Assembly: GCA_000310025.1 (NCBI GenBank)
Contig: FN649737.1
Coordinates: 369,684-433,683, forward strand
Direction of reading: 5' to 3'
DNA length: 64,000 nt
From: Ectocarpus siliculosus
Lineage: Eukaryota; Sar; Phaeophyceae; Ectocarpales; Ectocarpaceae
Shown: piece by piece, positions 1 to 12,600 of the stretch
How the letters are laid out: each line of letters begins with the position of its first letter
How positions within the stretch are numbered: position 1 is the stretch's first letter
The notes under the pieces: generated by a model
The model's input: only the letters and a program-made list of their open reading frames with translations
Told to the model about the DNA's origin: nothing
The model's database searches: none
Translations under genes and position numbers: made by a program

Positions 1-454
1 CTTCTATCCAAAAAAAGCCTTGATAACAGGTGTACACGGATGAACGCCGGTACAACACATGGATCGAACAGCAGAATATCCCAGCTGGGCCGAGTGGGCG
101 ATGATGCGACGATGAATGGTTGCTGGCTGCGCGTCTCGTTCCCGCTCTCTGTCTGTGTCCGCCCGCTTGATTGCCTGCCCGCCTGCCTACCTGTCAGTTG
201 TCTGTCTTCTCTGCCTGTTGCCTGTCTGTCTTGTCTGTCTGTCGTCTGCCTGTTCTCTACCTGCCTGCCTGCCTGCCTGTAGATCTGTTTGTCTATGCCT
301 TATCTTTCTATAGCTCTCCTTCTTCCACCTGTTCTCCAAATCCTAGCGGTCCACCTCCGCTCCTCTCACCCCTACTCAGGTGCGGCCCCTAAACCTAGCT
401 CCTGCGGCATCGATCTCTCCCCCCACCTTGTACCTTGCTCTCTTCCTTACTCAC
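1..454. repeat. Intron sequence with CTGC/CTGT microsatellite
   Basis: The stretch before the exon end at 455 is read as intron of the minus-strand gene that begins at 2,191. Positions about 160-290 are an imperfect tetranucleotide array of CTGC and CTGT units. I found no exon continuing the chromo-barrel fold here, so the next exon is probably off the left edge. Confidence 0.5.
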
Positions 455-1776
455 TTATTGGGCCAACCCTGGTAGTGGATCCGAAAGAGCGTCGTCTCCT
501 TGTCGCCTCCCGCCGCCGATACCGCCCCCCCCTCCCCCCCCTCCCCGTCCACTTCCATCGCCTGCAACTCCGGCTTCCCTTCCCCTCCCTCCTCCTCTTC
601 GTCTACAGTGTGGAGCACCTTTCCGAGGTACCATTCGCCCTCCATGGAGTTGAACACATCCAACAGCTCTCCTACGGAGATAGCTTCGCGCCAAGCGGAC
701 AGCGCGTTCCAGGCACTCGACAGCAGATCGGCGGAGATCTTATGGGGCGAGGTAGAGAGATGGGGGCGTGGGTGGGGAGAGAATGGCATCACATTCTCTT
801 GCTGTCAGCCGTCAAGAATGTACGGGGGGGGTGGGACGAGGGGGGATGACATCGCATTCTCTGTTGTCGGCCGGTCAAACTCGTTCGGGAAGGGGGGGGA
901 GGAGCGCCCGAGTGTTCCCTGCGTGAATGCTCGGCTGAATCGAAAACGTTGCCGCCCGCCCCCCGCATCACGAGAGGCGTGAGTTCCTCTCACTGGCTGT
1001 ACTTCTGCTGCTGTGCACAAACGGCATCAAGAGCCCATGCATAGCTAGCGGCAGAAGCTCCATTTCGCATCAACCTTAAGGCACACACGCACGCGGATGC
1101 ACCATCATAGGTGACCCTTAGCGTTTCCTGGTATGACCCTTACACCCCTAAACTAAATGGTGTGTTCGTAGGCTGTGTCTGTTGCACTCAAAGCCAGGTG
1201 TGTGCTTGCAAGGATCCTGATCACAGCGAAGAGCGGTGGGGTGTGGTTGCACTATCGTACCGCGGTGCATGTATACTTCTATGCATACTTACATACTGCT
1301 GCAGGTTTCGGAAGGATCTCAAGATCTTAAGTCACCTGAAAGCACCAAGACCTCTCTGAATTCAAACACGGCTAGCGTATCTTGCATGTTGTGGGTTCTC
1401 AGAAAAACACTGCTGTGTTGCGAGTGTGTACTTTTCTTCGACCTACCAAGTGGAATGGCGTAGGAATGCAGTCTTACCCTTGATTCGGCGGTCAGACCAA
1501 ACAAACCCTTGTTGCAACTCTCACGTCGTACACACCCGCCAAGTGTAGCGCACACGCGTGATGACAAGCGCCATTTTTGAACCAACGCATGTTGCGCGCG
1601 AAAGCGAAACGAGACTCTCTCGTCCGAAAGTCTGGCATTAGACTACAGGAGTTGCTGCTGCGATGCGTATGTAGGCTCGCAACTTTCAGCAGGGGCGTAC
1701 ACAGAAGACTCCCCATTCACCTTAGCTGCCGCAGACACGGCTTGGAGGTCGTCCTCCCTGCTTTCCCTCTCGGCCG

Positions 1777-1810
<34 letters not shown>

Positions 1811-2191
1811 GCCCCCGCCGCTCCCGCTCGCACTGCTGTCCCCGTCCGTCTCGCTGCTGGGCTCCTGGTCAGCCGGAGAGGTGGTGTCCGATCCAGAGTC
1901 GCATACGGCTTGCGCGTCTTCTCTGCTGCTGCGCCTGGGCTCGAGGCAGAACCTGTCCCCCAGGGTCTTGCACAGCAGGCCGAGGTCCTTGCCCGGGCCC
2001 GCGAGCGCCGCGCGAAGCGCCTGCTCAAGCTCCTGGTCGGTGTCCACTAGTGTCGTTGGGTCCGCCGCCGCCGCTGCCGCTGCCGCTGGTGATGGCGCCG
2101 CCCCTTCTTGCTCCTTCGGGAGAACCGGCTGCTGAGCCTGCGTGTCGTCTTCGCCGGGTGGAGGGGCTACTTCTTGCGCTGGTTCGGCCAT
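455..2191 (-). CDS. Tudor-knot/chromo-barrel-like domain protein, 5' part
   Basis: Two exons are visible: 2191-1721 (157 codons, donor GTGAAT) and 738-455 (acceptor CATAAG, donor GTGAGTAAGG). Both sides of the 982-bp intron are phase 0; the second exon ends in phase 2, so the gene continues beyond the window. The start has good context (CACGATGGCC). The first exon is low-complexity: a poly-Ala run, an acidic stretch and a Ser run coded by a CTG/CAG microsatellite near 1,776-1,807. The second exon carries LLDVFNSMEGEWYLGKVL and, after an acidic/Gly insert, FRIHYQGWP. This is the pattern of tudor-knot/chromo-barrel domains (MRG15/MSL3/Esa1 type: V-D-V-x-D-S-x-x-x-W-Y-x-A-K-V-L ... V-H-Y-x-G-W). 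Such domains usually read methyl-lysine or bind nucleic acid. The expected DEW part of the fold would be in the next exon. Full architecture and function are unknown. Confidence 0.6.
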
Positions 2192-2919
2192 CGTGATTTG
2201 CAGCTGCTCCTCCTCTGCTCTCTCTCCGCTAAATCTGTCTTGGCTCCTCTTCTATGTGCATTTTGGGTTACGTGCCCTCGGCATTAATTCAAAAGGGGGC
2301 ACCGCATATTTATTTAGTCGCCCGATAGCGACACAAGATACCACACCCCTTGCTGGGACAAATTTGTTTTTTTCTCGATCGAGTGCTCCACGACGAAGAG
2401 GATGTATGTATACCTAATAGATCAATTGAGACGATTTCGAAGTGCTCCTAACAAGACGGTTCCCACACCAGTTTTGGCACCCCCTCCTGTGGGTGATGTC
2501 GAACTATAAAACTCGGTCTGGGGGGTGCGGTATCCTATGTCATGCAACAAGGTACTATCAGTGGTACCCTTTGCTGTCCTCTTTTTGGAAATCAATTTCA
2601 ATTTTGAGGCTCGTTTGTGTACCCCATCCGGTCCATATGAGGTACTCTGACTGCCACCTCAGTCAGGTTTACTTTGTCGGGTCACACCGACTATCCAGAT
2701 CCACTGGCTCTTTGAACATACACGAAACTACCGCGAGCACACGTTGTTGTCCACACCCTGCTGTGCACAAAAATCACTCGCTACTGTTGCCGTGGTTGCC
2801 GAGACAAGTCAGGGAGCTTTCGCCTACGAGACAGACAGACAGAGAGAGAGAGAGAGACAGAGAGAGAGACAGAGAGAGAGACAGAGAGAGAGAGGCCACG
2901 CACGCGCACGTGTCGCGGC
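2192..2919. promoter_or_regulatory. Divergent intergenic interval between two genes
   Basis: This 728-bp stretch separates the minus-strand start at 2,191 from the plus-strand start at 2,920. It should hold both 5' UTRs and promoters, shared or back to back. No TATA box or initiator can be called with confidence. Its last ~90 bp contain a GA-rich microsatellite. The assignment rests on gene orientation only. Confidence 0.4.
2831..2893 (+). repeat. GA-rich microsatellite
   Basis: An imperfect (GA)n tract with ACAG interruptions runs up to about 26 bases before the ATG of the small gene at 2,920. It probably lies in its 5' UTR. Its translation gives the spurious Arg-Glu repeats seen in the overlapping reading frame. 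Confidence 0.85.
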
Positions 2920-3174
2920 ATGAGGGACGGAATCGCGATCACCGCCGCCCTGACGGCCTGCACTGCAATTGCGTTCAACTTTGGGGTTTTCTTCCCACGA
3001 AGAAGAGCCGGAAAGAGAGTCTCCTTTTCCACCCGAGAGGACATGATCCACGACGGCTACGGCCACCACCTGACCGAGGAGGAGAGGAAGGACTTGAGCT
3101 ACTCGCCGGCGGAGCTGCAGCAGTTCTCGAGGTCGCTCGATGTCGACGCCTGGCTGGAGGAATGGGGAAGCTGA
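2920..3174 (+). CDS. Small membrane-anchored protein, stramenopile RVSF/YSPAEL type
   Basis: Single-exon ORF of 84 codons. Residues 4-26 are hydrophobic (IAITAALTACTAIAFNFGVF), followed by PRRRAGKR, which fits an N-terminal membrane anchor or signal anchor with a basic stop-transfer flank. The rest contains RVSFSTRED, then LTEEERKDLSYSPAELQQFS and an acidic tail. From memory, short proteins with an RVSF...LTxEE...(W)YSPxEL pattern recur in diatoms and other stramenopiles without known function. The tyrosine and SPAEL are present here, while the usual preceding Trp is replaced by Ser. The upstream ATG context (CGGCATGAGG) is acceptable. The gene is divergent from the neighbour at 2,191. No function is claimed. 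Confidence 0.65.
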   Translation: MRDGIAITAALTACTAIAFNFGVFFPRRRAGKRVSFSTREDMIHDGYGHHLTEEERKDLSYSPAELQQFSRSLDVDAWLEEWGS

Positions 3175-5160
3175 CACGGGGTGGCTGATTGTTGCTGTAC
3201 TACTGCGGTATGAACCGGCCCACCGGCTGTGTGCCATGTGGCAGGCAGCCAGCAGCCAGGCAGCAGCAGAACCGGGGCGGGGGTGCGCGAAGCTTCTCCC
3301 ACAGCTGGAGATGATAGGTTTGGGTTCATCGAATTGTGAGAGGCAGTCGGCGTTGGTTTGCCCGTGGTTGCGTTAGGTCCCCTTTGTGTGCGTGCATGTA
3401 TGTATGTGGATGATGATGTCGGTTGACTCGCTCCTCCTGTGACGGAAGTGAGTGTGTGTGGGACTCTGTCGCTCGCTCTTTCCCTACCGTCCTTCTCTGC
3501 GTGCACGTCTTGTTGCCAGGAGGCGGTTGATGCCCTCCCCTCCTTGTCTGTTTCCATTGTCAGTTGGCGCTGCTGATGTGTCGTGTGCGGATGCTCCCTG
3601 TTGCGCTCTGTGCACGAATGCATGATTTCAAAACCTTGAAAAGGAGATCATTGTCATGCAACGTACGCGGCACGACTTGTTTTGTTTTGTGTGGAGATGA
3701 TGAGCGGCCGACCTTTTTTCTGTTGTCGCTGCTGTATGCGTCGTTCCACGTGTGTTCCTCGCATTATTCCACACCATGCGACCGCTTTTTTGTGTTATAC
3801 TTTCCTCCCAAAAAGGGGTTGGGTGTGTAGATTTTTTTTTCTCCCTTTTTTGGGGGGGGGGGGGGGGGCAGCCCAATGGCAGCCACCAAAGATTGTAAAG
3901 AGCCCTGTGTGCTCTGTGCTCTCAGTGCAGCAATCATGGGTGCCCAACTAATCTTGAATCAAACATTCTTTGCAAACGGCTTCGACGCGCGGTGTTGTGT
4001 GTATTGCCGCCGCCGCTGCTGGTGTTGCCTCTTATTTTTGATGTGTCGTGTTGTGTAGGCATTTCGTTTTTGTTCATGCACCATTTTTGTTCTATTCGTA
4101 TGCATGCATATGACAGCAGTTTTACGAGATGGGACAGCTGCATTTATTTAGGAAAAACTCCTCTGATTGTTTGAGAACAGCATATGTTTTTTCGTTTTTT
4201 CATGTACCGGGTATTTTTTTACTGGTGTGAAGGAGTTTTATTATAATAGCAACGAAAAATCTCATACCACCCTTGATAAGTAGACTTGTCCAACAGTTTG
4301 GAGAGTATCACATAATGGGTGCGTTCGGGCGTGAAAATATGATCGGTGCATCTTTTTTTTACGGCTGCCCTGTCTCGGGCATGCTGCTGTGACTACAAAT
4401 GTCCACGCCTAAGGGTCGCCTGAGGGATGTGCAAATCCTTGCATCCGTTTCTCTGCCTTCTATATTTCAGCGAAGTGTTCCCTTCGAAATCATGTCCATG
4501 CAATAGTAGTTAGCTTTGTCGTTCGTGTTGTTGTGTTGTAGTAGCGGCGGCTGGACCTGGCGTGAATTTTGCGGTGTTTCTGTGGTAAATGGATGGATTG
4601 CCACTGTTGTTGCGGTGCTGCTGCGGCGATTAACAGAAAAATAAAACTGGGTATTTTCGTGCTTTGCAGTTGGTAACAGCAGTAGTAGTAGATATTTTCT
4701 TCCGGCTAGCCGGCAATGGATGGATTGTCGGAAGACAGCGTGTCGATCAGAGGGCAGAGGGCAATAAAGGAGACAAAATCGGATGCGTTTAGAAGTCCCG
4801 ACCATTTTGGTAGAGGAGGGGGTAGAGCAAAATACGGTGGTAGCCGATGTTCAATTTAGGTTTAGTTTCATCGTGTGATGGCGATTGATTATGGGAGACG
4901 AGTCCACGCACTAACTTGCGGGGTGGTGGTATTTGGTGGCAGCGTCGTGTGTCGTTTGTTTTTTACTCTTTCTAGGCCTTTTCGTCCGTTCTAGAAAATA
5001 GTTAGATAAGAAGCGTGTGTAGATTCACCGGCACATGCGTACCATCAGCATTGTTTACTTGTGTGAAATAGACTGAGGAGGCGGATGGTCGAGTCTTTGG
5101 GATACCGTCGAGTGCGAGATACTGTAGGGTGGTTGGTGCAACGACATCACATCAATCGCA
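3175..5160 (+). other. T/G-rich 3' flank, probable long 3' UTR then intergenic
   Basis: After the stop at 3,174 the plus strand becomes rich in T and G (GTATGTATGTGG, TTTGTTTTG and similar), the composition of the 3' flanks of the other genes here. A G homopolymer of about 18 bases lies at 3,851-3,868. No exon-like ORF is convincing on either strand. Where the UTR ends cannot be read. Confidence 0.4.
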
Positions 5161-5456
5161 ATCAATCTCGAATTATTGTATGTTACAGGTAGCGGTAGAC
5201 GGGAGAGAGAGAGAGGAGGGGAGGGTGTGAACGAGGTTGGGGTGGGAGAGAGGGTTCCAGCAGGCAAGTTGGACGTCTCCCGTGATTGGTTCGTAAGAAC
5301 GAAGAAGATGAATAAAATGATGCATGGATTCTTTCACCGGGTCACCTGGTGGATTGCAACGAAGTACCTTCTTTTTTTTCGAATCGCTGGTTCCGCCCTC
5401 GCGGGGAGAAGAAGCGATTCCCTCATGAATGTTGTCTATCTGACCAATGTGGGGCA

Positions 5457-5580
5457 CCCGCACCTCCTTCATGGGGGGTGCCGTGTTTATCACGGGGGGG
5501 GGTCCGTGGTGTGCCCGCACCTCCGCACGGGGGTGCCGTATTTATCCCGGGGGGTTCCGTGGTGTGCGTCCCCACGGGCG
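5457..5580 (+). repeat. Two-copy ~55-bp G-rich tandem repeat
   Basis: A unit starting CCCGCACCTCC and ending TCCGTGGTGTG occurs at about 5,457-5,513 and again at 5,514-5,567, with a short partial third copy (CGTCCCCACGG). Each unit contains a GGGGGTGCCGT(G/A)TTTATC(A/C)C core. It lies between genes and has no coding signal. Confidence 0.75.
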
Positions 5581-6527
5581 TTGTATTGTTATTTTTTGGT
5601 CGCTTGCGCGTGAGTTGATTAATTGTGATCCACGCTGTCAGTCGCCGAGAAACAACCGACACCCGGTTCTGATGCCTCTTGATCAGACGTGCGCCACAAT
5701 ACATATACGCACAGTCGGTGAAATCGCGTGCGCTTCTCTCAACCCCCCTCTCCCCCAGGATTGTCCTCTGCCCCTCTCACTCAATTTCTTGTGAGCAGAT
5801 TTTCCCCGTCGTATACTCAAAGGAATCGACGGTTCGGGTGTCTTGCCCACGGCGCGAACGCCCACCGAAGTGGGTTCGCTGGCGAACTCGCGTTTTTTTT
5901 TGTTTTCTGTTCTGGGCGCCACAGTCTACACCTCTCGATGTACGTTTGACGCACCAGCCAGGGTCACAAAAAAGTAATTTTCCACCACTCTGCCTTTCCC
6001 TCCTGCGGTGCGTTTCCAGTCGTTTTTTCCGCGCAGTTTCCACGTCCGGTCCTTTTGTACCGACGCCGGAAGTCATGACATGATGACTCGTTTTGGCTTT
6101 GGCTCCACCCTTACCTTTGCTGAAATCCCTGTCAGTCCTGAATGCTTTCGACGTACATGACATCTTGCCGACTATTAGGCGATAATCCAGGACGAGCAAG
6201 TGTAGCCGCCTCGCCACCGCATGGCCTTGTTATCCCCGCACACAAAATCTTGACACAAACCGGTATGTATATGCTCTGTATGTAGGCGTTTATTTGTTGT
6301 TGGTCATCCCATTCGTCCATAAACACGCCACTTTCTAGTTTCGACGTTTGCGTTTCGGGGACTTTTTTTGGCGTACCACCAGCTGAATCCACACAGAAGG
6401 AAAGTCCACATCGGAGTTTTCTTACTCACGTATTCTTTTGGGAAGCATGTACATATCTTGATTATCATGGGGTTCGCCATTATCTTTGCCTGGGAACACG
6501 GTGGGAGGTTACTATGTACGCGCACCT
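5581..6527. other. Intergenic stretch without supported genes
   Basis: Overlapping ORFs exist on the minus strand (for example 5,777-6,217), but they show no domain, no codon bias and no convincing splice sites. On the minus strand this is immediately downstream of the stop at 6,528, so part of it may be that gene's 3' UTR. Confidence 0.35.
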
Positions 6528-8489
6528 CTAGCTGTGGGTGGCTCGATTGTTTTCCGGCACGGTCCTATGGTCATGAAAAGCACGCGGGCTATGATGGTGC
6601 TCGTGCGTGTCTCGAACGACGTTGTTAGCATTAGCGTGCGGTGTTGTCGACGGTGACTCAGCTTTGTGGCCACCACAAGCGGCAACGCCTGCGACGGCCC
6701 TAGCGGCGGCGGCGGCCTGGCCCGTCTCCCGCCGACGTTGTCGGGCGTTGGGAGAGTGGCTGCCGCCCGCGGATGCCGGTCTCCCTCCGCGTTCCCTGCT
6801 CCCGGCAACCAGGTCGCGGGCCTGGGATATTCCAAACACACGGAAGGGGGGCGCACGAAATAGCCACTTGCTACAATATTATTACTGCTTGCTGTAGAGA
6901 CTATGTATGCAGGCATGCATCCACCCTAACTAATAGTCTCAAAAGTGTATATGTTGTCCGGTCCACGCAGAAATAAATTTCAACGTGGAAAGCCAAGCCT
7001 TGCCCGTGCGGCTGTCGCAGAGATACAGTAGTACGTATACCGTAGGTCGGTTTGTACGCCTTGCTTTTCGGTCAGGCTCGCTCGAGGTAGATCGTTCTCC
7101 TGTCATTGTCCGCACACCCCTTGCGAAACGACGGGATCACTGTCCCCACTACAGAAAACGTTGTATTTATTTTGTTTTCTTTCGAATTGCTTCATTATTT
7201 CTTCGGTTTCTAGGCTACGTGTTGGGGAGAGAGACGCACGAAACGCTCATCGTCTCTCCGGCCGCGTTAGCTGCGAAGGCCGGCGTCAACTGTTACAAAT
7301 CCATCTCTCTCCCCACAATACCAGCCGGGGGACTACGACTGCAACCGCATGAGTCCCAAAACTGACCAAGTCCTCAAATGGTACACACCATTCTACAATA
7401 CCGAATATTCCCCCGATAGAAAATGAAGCCAAATTCTAATTCGACTGTTACAAAATAAACACCAGTTTATTCTATCTGCTCTTCGAACAAACCTTCCTGT
7501 GCATAGACTCTGAACATGTTTGATCTACCGGCACGAACAAAGAACACGTTGCTGCTGCAATCACCGGGAGAGGGTGAACAGGCAGGTTATACGCTCTACA
7601 CGGCACTTTCATGCATCGCCGTTGTTCACCACCCTCCTCGCACTATGCTATCCGCGCGAGACACGCGCCATTATTTATTTCGCGAAACACAAATGGTAGC
7701 ATGAATGTTCGGCGACTTTCAAGAAGGGTGAGAGGTGTGATGCTACATGATGGACATCGCATTTGGAACTTGGGCAACAAAGGGGGGGCGGGGGATATGG
7801 TGGCCACGTGTTCGAGTTCCAACCCCTGATTCTTGACAGGCGAGGATGGGGGGTGTCTGGTGCCATCCCGCCCGGTCTCCTGCAATTGCGCATGCATCTT
7901 ATCCCGCGCGGCATTTACTTCTCTATTGACACGATCAAAACAAGACTATACACTATATTCATACGTTACCGGCTATGATGTTGCACCATTGTCACACACC
8001 CCAGTATTCCGCTGCTGCACATGATTTGTCGAAAAAGCGACTCACATGGTGACTTCTTTGCTTCGTGGCGGCCGTCTCTCTCAGAGCGGGAAGCTCGTAC
8101 ACCGCCGCCGCTCGCGCCGCGGCGGCCAACGGAGAATCCACGCGCGATTCTTTCTTTTGCCGTCTCCCTGGTGCGCTCTCCTCTATGCCCACGCCCCCCG
8201 CCAAACCAGGAGGCATGCCGCCCCCACCGATCATAGGCTCCTCGCCGCCCCCGCGCGCCCACGCGCTGGTGCCGCGTCCCCCCGCGTCAACAGGCAACGG
8301 GTAGGTTTGCCGGGGCTGTGGTGTTTTCACTGCATTGTCCGTCGCAGACGTTCCTGTCGGTGGACCGTTAGTTGGCGCTCCTTGTCTCAAAGTTGCTGGT
8401 CGCGAAGCGCCTCCTCCGTGACTAGGGGTCCCGCTAACCCGATGAGTGGTGGTCCCCTCCCTCGAGGCTTGCGGCGCCTGTGGAGCCAT
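6528..8489 (-). CDS. Predicted two-exon disordered protein, unknown
   Basis: Exon 1 is 8489-8046 (148 codons, starts MAPQAPQAS) and ends at a strong donor, CACCAT|GTGAGTCGC. Exon 2 is 6821-6528, after the acceptor TTTGGAATATCCCAG. Both boundaries are phase 0, giving 245 residues. Composition is Gly/Pro/Ala/Arg-rich (GGGGMPPGLAGG, RQRRRETGQAAAAARA) with no recognisable domain, so the product would be largely disordered. Evidence is the donor/acceptor quality, phase agreement and GC-rich exon composition. The opposite strand at 8,065-8,304 is also open with coding-like third positions, so the strand is not settled. The ATG context (CTCATGG) is mediocre. Confidence 0.4.
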
Positions 8490-9690
8490 GAGACAGTCGG
8501 CGGCGGGGACCTTGATCGATGCGTATGTACGAATACATGATGCAGCTAACGAGCAAGAACTGGCTGCACGAGTTGCCGAAGGCTCTTGGGTCGTCGGAAT
8601 GGGTCAAGCACGGTAGCTCGAGCCGCCTCCTTACAGTATTATCGGCATCTATCTATCTTCCTGAGCATGTCGTCTTGGGGACGAGGTGAAGTCTCACGTA
8701 ACCACTGTTAATCCTGGCGGCTCCTATGCTTGGCTGTGGACACTCTCGAGCCCCGGAGGCTACGAAGTTCATTTTGGAGACTAAAACAGCACCGCTTTGC
8801 CGCAGAGGTTCCAACGAAATCCACGGACGCCGAAGGAAAACAGCTCCAGATTGCAAACCCCCACAAAAAACACGCTACGCTTACTTTACGGTTCTCAAGA
8901 ACGTACGTAAAGTAAGTGGCGCCATGGTCTCACAGGATTGCATACTTTTTGGTCTTTTTCCGAACATCGAGCGCAAACGTTCGGGTGGGTTTGTCATGAT
9001 ATCTACGGTGGTGTATTTCAAGGACACAAGTCGGCGCTTTCTATCATCTCACTTTCCCGGGGGCATCTCTTTTCGGGATGGGCGCACTACAGTAGGGGAG
9101 GGGACTGTTGCTTTTTTAGGTGCTCGGCGCCTCGGGGGGGAACTCAAAATTGCTTTTCGGGCGCGGAGAAGGGCTAGTAGTATTGTACCATATTCGTCAA
9201 CCCTAAGTGGTACACCCTTGTTGTCTTGGTAGTGAATGCAGTGCTTGATGTTGAGATGCTTGTTATCTCTCACACCCGGTTGGGGGGAAAGAGCAGGGAG
9301 TGCCACGCGCGCGACAGCTGACAGCAGCTGGCGTGGGGGCTCCGCACAATCATTCTCTGGACGTACTACCCAACGCATACCTATATGCAGGGCACCTGAA
9401 ACAGTCATCTCGTCTACAGATCCGACTACATACGCACTCACACGAACATACCATGCCGACCGGAGTTAAAGGGAAACACACATGGAGTGCGAAATCGTCC
9501 GGGTAGAGGGCGAAATCGCCCGGAAAGGCTACATCAGACGTTGCATCACCCGTCCACCGCGCTTGCTGGTGTAGGGTATTGGGACGGGGCAAAAAAACTG
9601 CAGGGTTTCTCCCTCGCGGCACCTCTAACGCAGGGTGAACAGTGTTCTTTGGCTCCCTCGTTTCCGTGAGCAACCTCAACTACGTCGAGG
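8490..9690. other. Intergenic stretch without supported genes
   Basis: Lies between the putative start at 8,489 and the stop of the EF-hand gene at 9,691, so the right part is probably the 3' UTR of that minus-strand gene. A 168-codon plus-strand ORF (8,726-9,232) is present but shows no motif or coding bias. Confidence 0.4.
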
Positions 9691-12600
9691 TCACTTTCCG
9701 AAATAAATTACTCCATCGACTAGGGAAAAAAGGAGAAGTCTGGAGCACGTCACCTGCATTGAAAACCTAGGGGTTTTGTTCTCGCTTCCTCCCCAGCTGC
9801 CCTCATCTCCTTCCACAGCCACGACTCCCCTAGAGCCCGACCTCCTTTTCCTCGGCGTGCCCCCGTCCCCTGTCCCCTTTTCGTGCCCCCCGTCCCCTCC
9901 ACGCCGAGCCTGCCCTTCCTCCTTCTCCCCAGCCCCATCCGGGGTATCGCACCCCGCCGCATCATCTGTTTTTCCCGCCGTCGCAGGCGTTTTCGATGAC
10001 GAGCCCGAGGAGTTGTTGGAATCATCGTTTCCGCCGCTCCCCCTCTTCCTCGCCTCCGACGGTGCTTTTATTTCGTCGCCCGGGGCGGGGGAAGGGGAGG
10101 GTAACGCCTTTGTCGGAGTTTGCGCGCAGCCATTCCCCTGGGCTGTTGTGTTGGCCGTTCCCGTGGCCGAACCGTTTGGGGCCGGGGTGTTGTCGGTGGT
10201 GGTGCCTGTCGCGCTCTTCTCGTCCAAATTCATCATTGTAGAGAGGTGCTCGAGCTGGATGGCTTTTCGCGATGAGCGTTTCCCCCCCTTGCCCTTATTT
10301 CGACCTGGCCGCACTCCGTTCCTCCTATCAGCGCATCCCTTTTCAAACAGGATATCAGGACGGAGGTGAGGGGGGATTAGACACCCCGCACAACTACCGT
10401 AGGTCTGAAGTGCGAGTACTGTACCGAGTAGTCCACATTTCATCGGGCTTGCATACAGACAAGGATCGATTCACGAGCGGCTTCACCTTCCAGAACGCTT
10501 CCGACACGATCTTGGACCGTACACGCTTCTGCAGGGTGAAGGCTGGAAATAGCATCCCGGCATGCTGACGGCAAAATTCCCTTCGGTGCGGCACCGAGAA
10601 CAGCGGGCAAGGGCAGGGGTAGTGGCAAGCAGGACGGGGTATTGGAGAACGGGCAGCGGGCGTCAGCGCGGTGCCACCAAAAACAATTATCTTCTCATGT
10701 CGCTGAACGTTTGACGGATACAGGCTGTACTAATATTATACAGGTCGGACGTGTTGCTTATGTTACGGTTGTTCGAAACAGGCTGTCATTGCAGGTGCAA
10801 TCACGGTAACAAGGTCGACCACTCGCAAAAGCAACGTGCACCTGAACGCCTCGAACGAGAGGGCGTAGATCCGACCGTCAGGGCCCACCTGAACCCCATT
10901 CTTGGCCAGAGCTAGGAGCGTCGTTTCGTTCGTTGGTCCAGCGTCGCTCGATGACGAGAGCTCTAGACGTGACGGTTGCGGCGAGGGGGCACGCGAGTAG
11001 GCGGGGCGAGAGAGAGGAGAACAGAAGGGAGAGACAATTGTCATTGGTGGTATATAGATGCGCTCTTCAGCGGCACGATGGGTACCGTGATCGATGCTTC
11101 TGCAGCCAGAACTATTGGCCGGACTCGCAAACGCCGACGATGCGTTCATAACGCCGGTCCTAAGCTGAGCGCGGTGCTCGATCTTCTTGGTACGTACGTG
11201 TCGCGCCGGTTATGGTGCTGTGCTAACAGATCTTCAACACCACACGCAACGGGAGCTGTGTATTCATGCGTCCAGGCCCCAAGCTTTCCACACCGCGGTC
11301 CGAAGACAGGCGTAACCCGCGGCTCACCTTTAACTCGCTTCAACGTCAGGGCCGCGGCAGGGCTATCGGCAAAATGTTCCCCGTAGACTTCCCGGAGCAT
11401 AGCCTCCATCTCGGCCGTCTGCACCACGGGAATGGCGCACGAATCACCAATTTTGAGATCTATCACGAGCAGCAGCTACGATCATCTAATGGAGATGTTG
11501 AGTGGGGGTCGCAATCGATCCTGCTTAACGTACTCACTTCACACCCTCCGCCACACCCTCCGGTGGGGATCGCATGCCTGCATAGGCACTCAACCGCTTG
11601 GCATCCACTGCCACCCACCTCAATTGCACCGCTGTGGTCTCGGTCGAAGAGGTCGAAAGCGAAGCGTACAAGAGACTCGTGGTTCTGCAGCAATGGGTAC
11701 GCACGGAACGGGGGAGCAGGATTGTCTAGTAAACGTCACCAAGCTTTCATCTGCCATTTAGGGGTGAGAACTCTAGAAGACATATGTAGTACATGGTGCA
11801 CCCGCCGCCGGCACATTCGACATGAGCACACGGTTGTAAAGTTTGGCCCCGCCTGCGGCAGCATGCAAGGTTCTTCTATGGTCGACCATACGTACGTGAG
11901 GGATTATCCCTGCATGCCGCAACTAGGGGAGGGGTTGGAAGGAGTCGTGCACTGTTGTGCGTACCATGGTGCAGCAGTTCCAAGTCGAGACTACGAATTC
12001 TCGGAAGTCCACGGCCCCGGAATCGTCCACATCGAATATGCTGTCGCATGGCATCATATATTACGTCGCACGAGCGCATGGGAAGGAGGACAGGCATAGA
12101 TGTATCTGACCGCTCATGTACGATATGCGTTGTGTCTGCGGAGGAGTGATGTCCGAAAAAGGTTGTTTGTTACCGAACATACATGTGATGATGGAACTGA
12201 TATATGGTGGAACTGATATGCATAGTGCTAGAGAAAAACTGGTACATAGTCCTTTGGCGCGCGAGTGGCGCCGGGGTCACCCGGGAAAGAGAGATACTGC
12301 GCGGGATGTGAATACAACACGCTATACAGTATTCCCAACACTAGCCGAGGCGCCAACCCTACTCGGGAAGAGTAGAGACACGTCTGGATTACCCCTTGCC
12401 ACACCCAGTCGATGATGAGGCGAGAGGTTGATACATAGCCCAGCCTGTACATTGGATTATTCTTCCACATACTTGGGTTCGAGTGTTTTTGTTGGCAGGA
12501 ACCATGAAGATGAATCTCACCCGAATAGGCGGTATGCGAAGGGCGTGAAGTCGAGGTCGCAATGAGAGAGCAGCTCTCGTATGCTCACCTGGTCAAGGCG

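Noticed and set aside
2442-3188. 248-codon plus-strand ORF with Arg-Glu repeats
   Set aside because: The repeats come from the GA microsatellite, and the downstream part overlaps the better-supported small protein in another frame.
8065-8304. Plus-strand Ala/Pro-rich ORF opposite the 8,046-8,489 exon
   Set aside because: It has no ATG at its start, and the minus-strand model has a strong donor and in-phase acceptor. It cannot be fully excluded.
8726-9232. 168-codon plus-strand ORF
   Set aside because: No domain, no third-position bias and no splice or start context; consistent with chance in an intergenic region.
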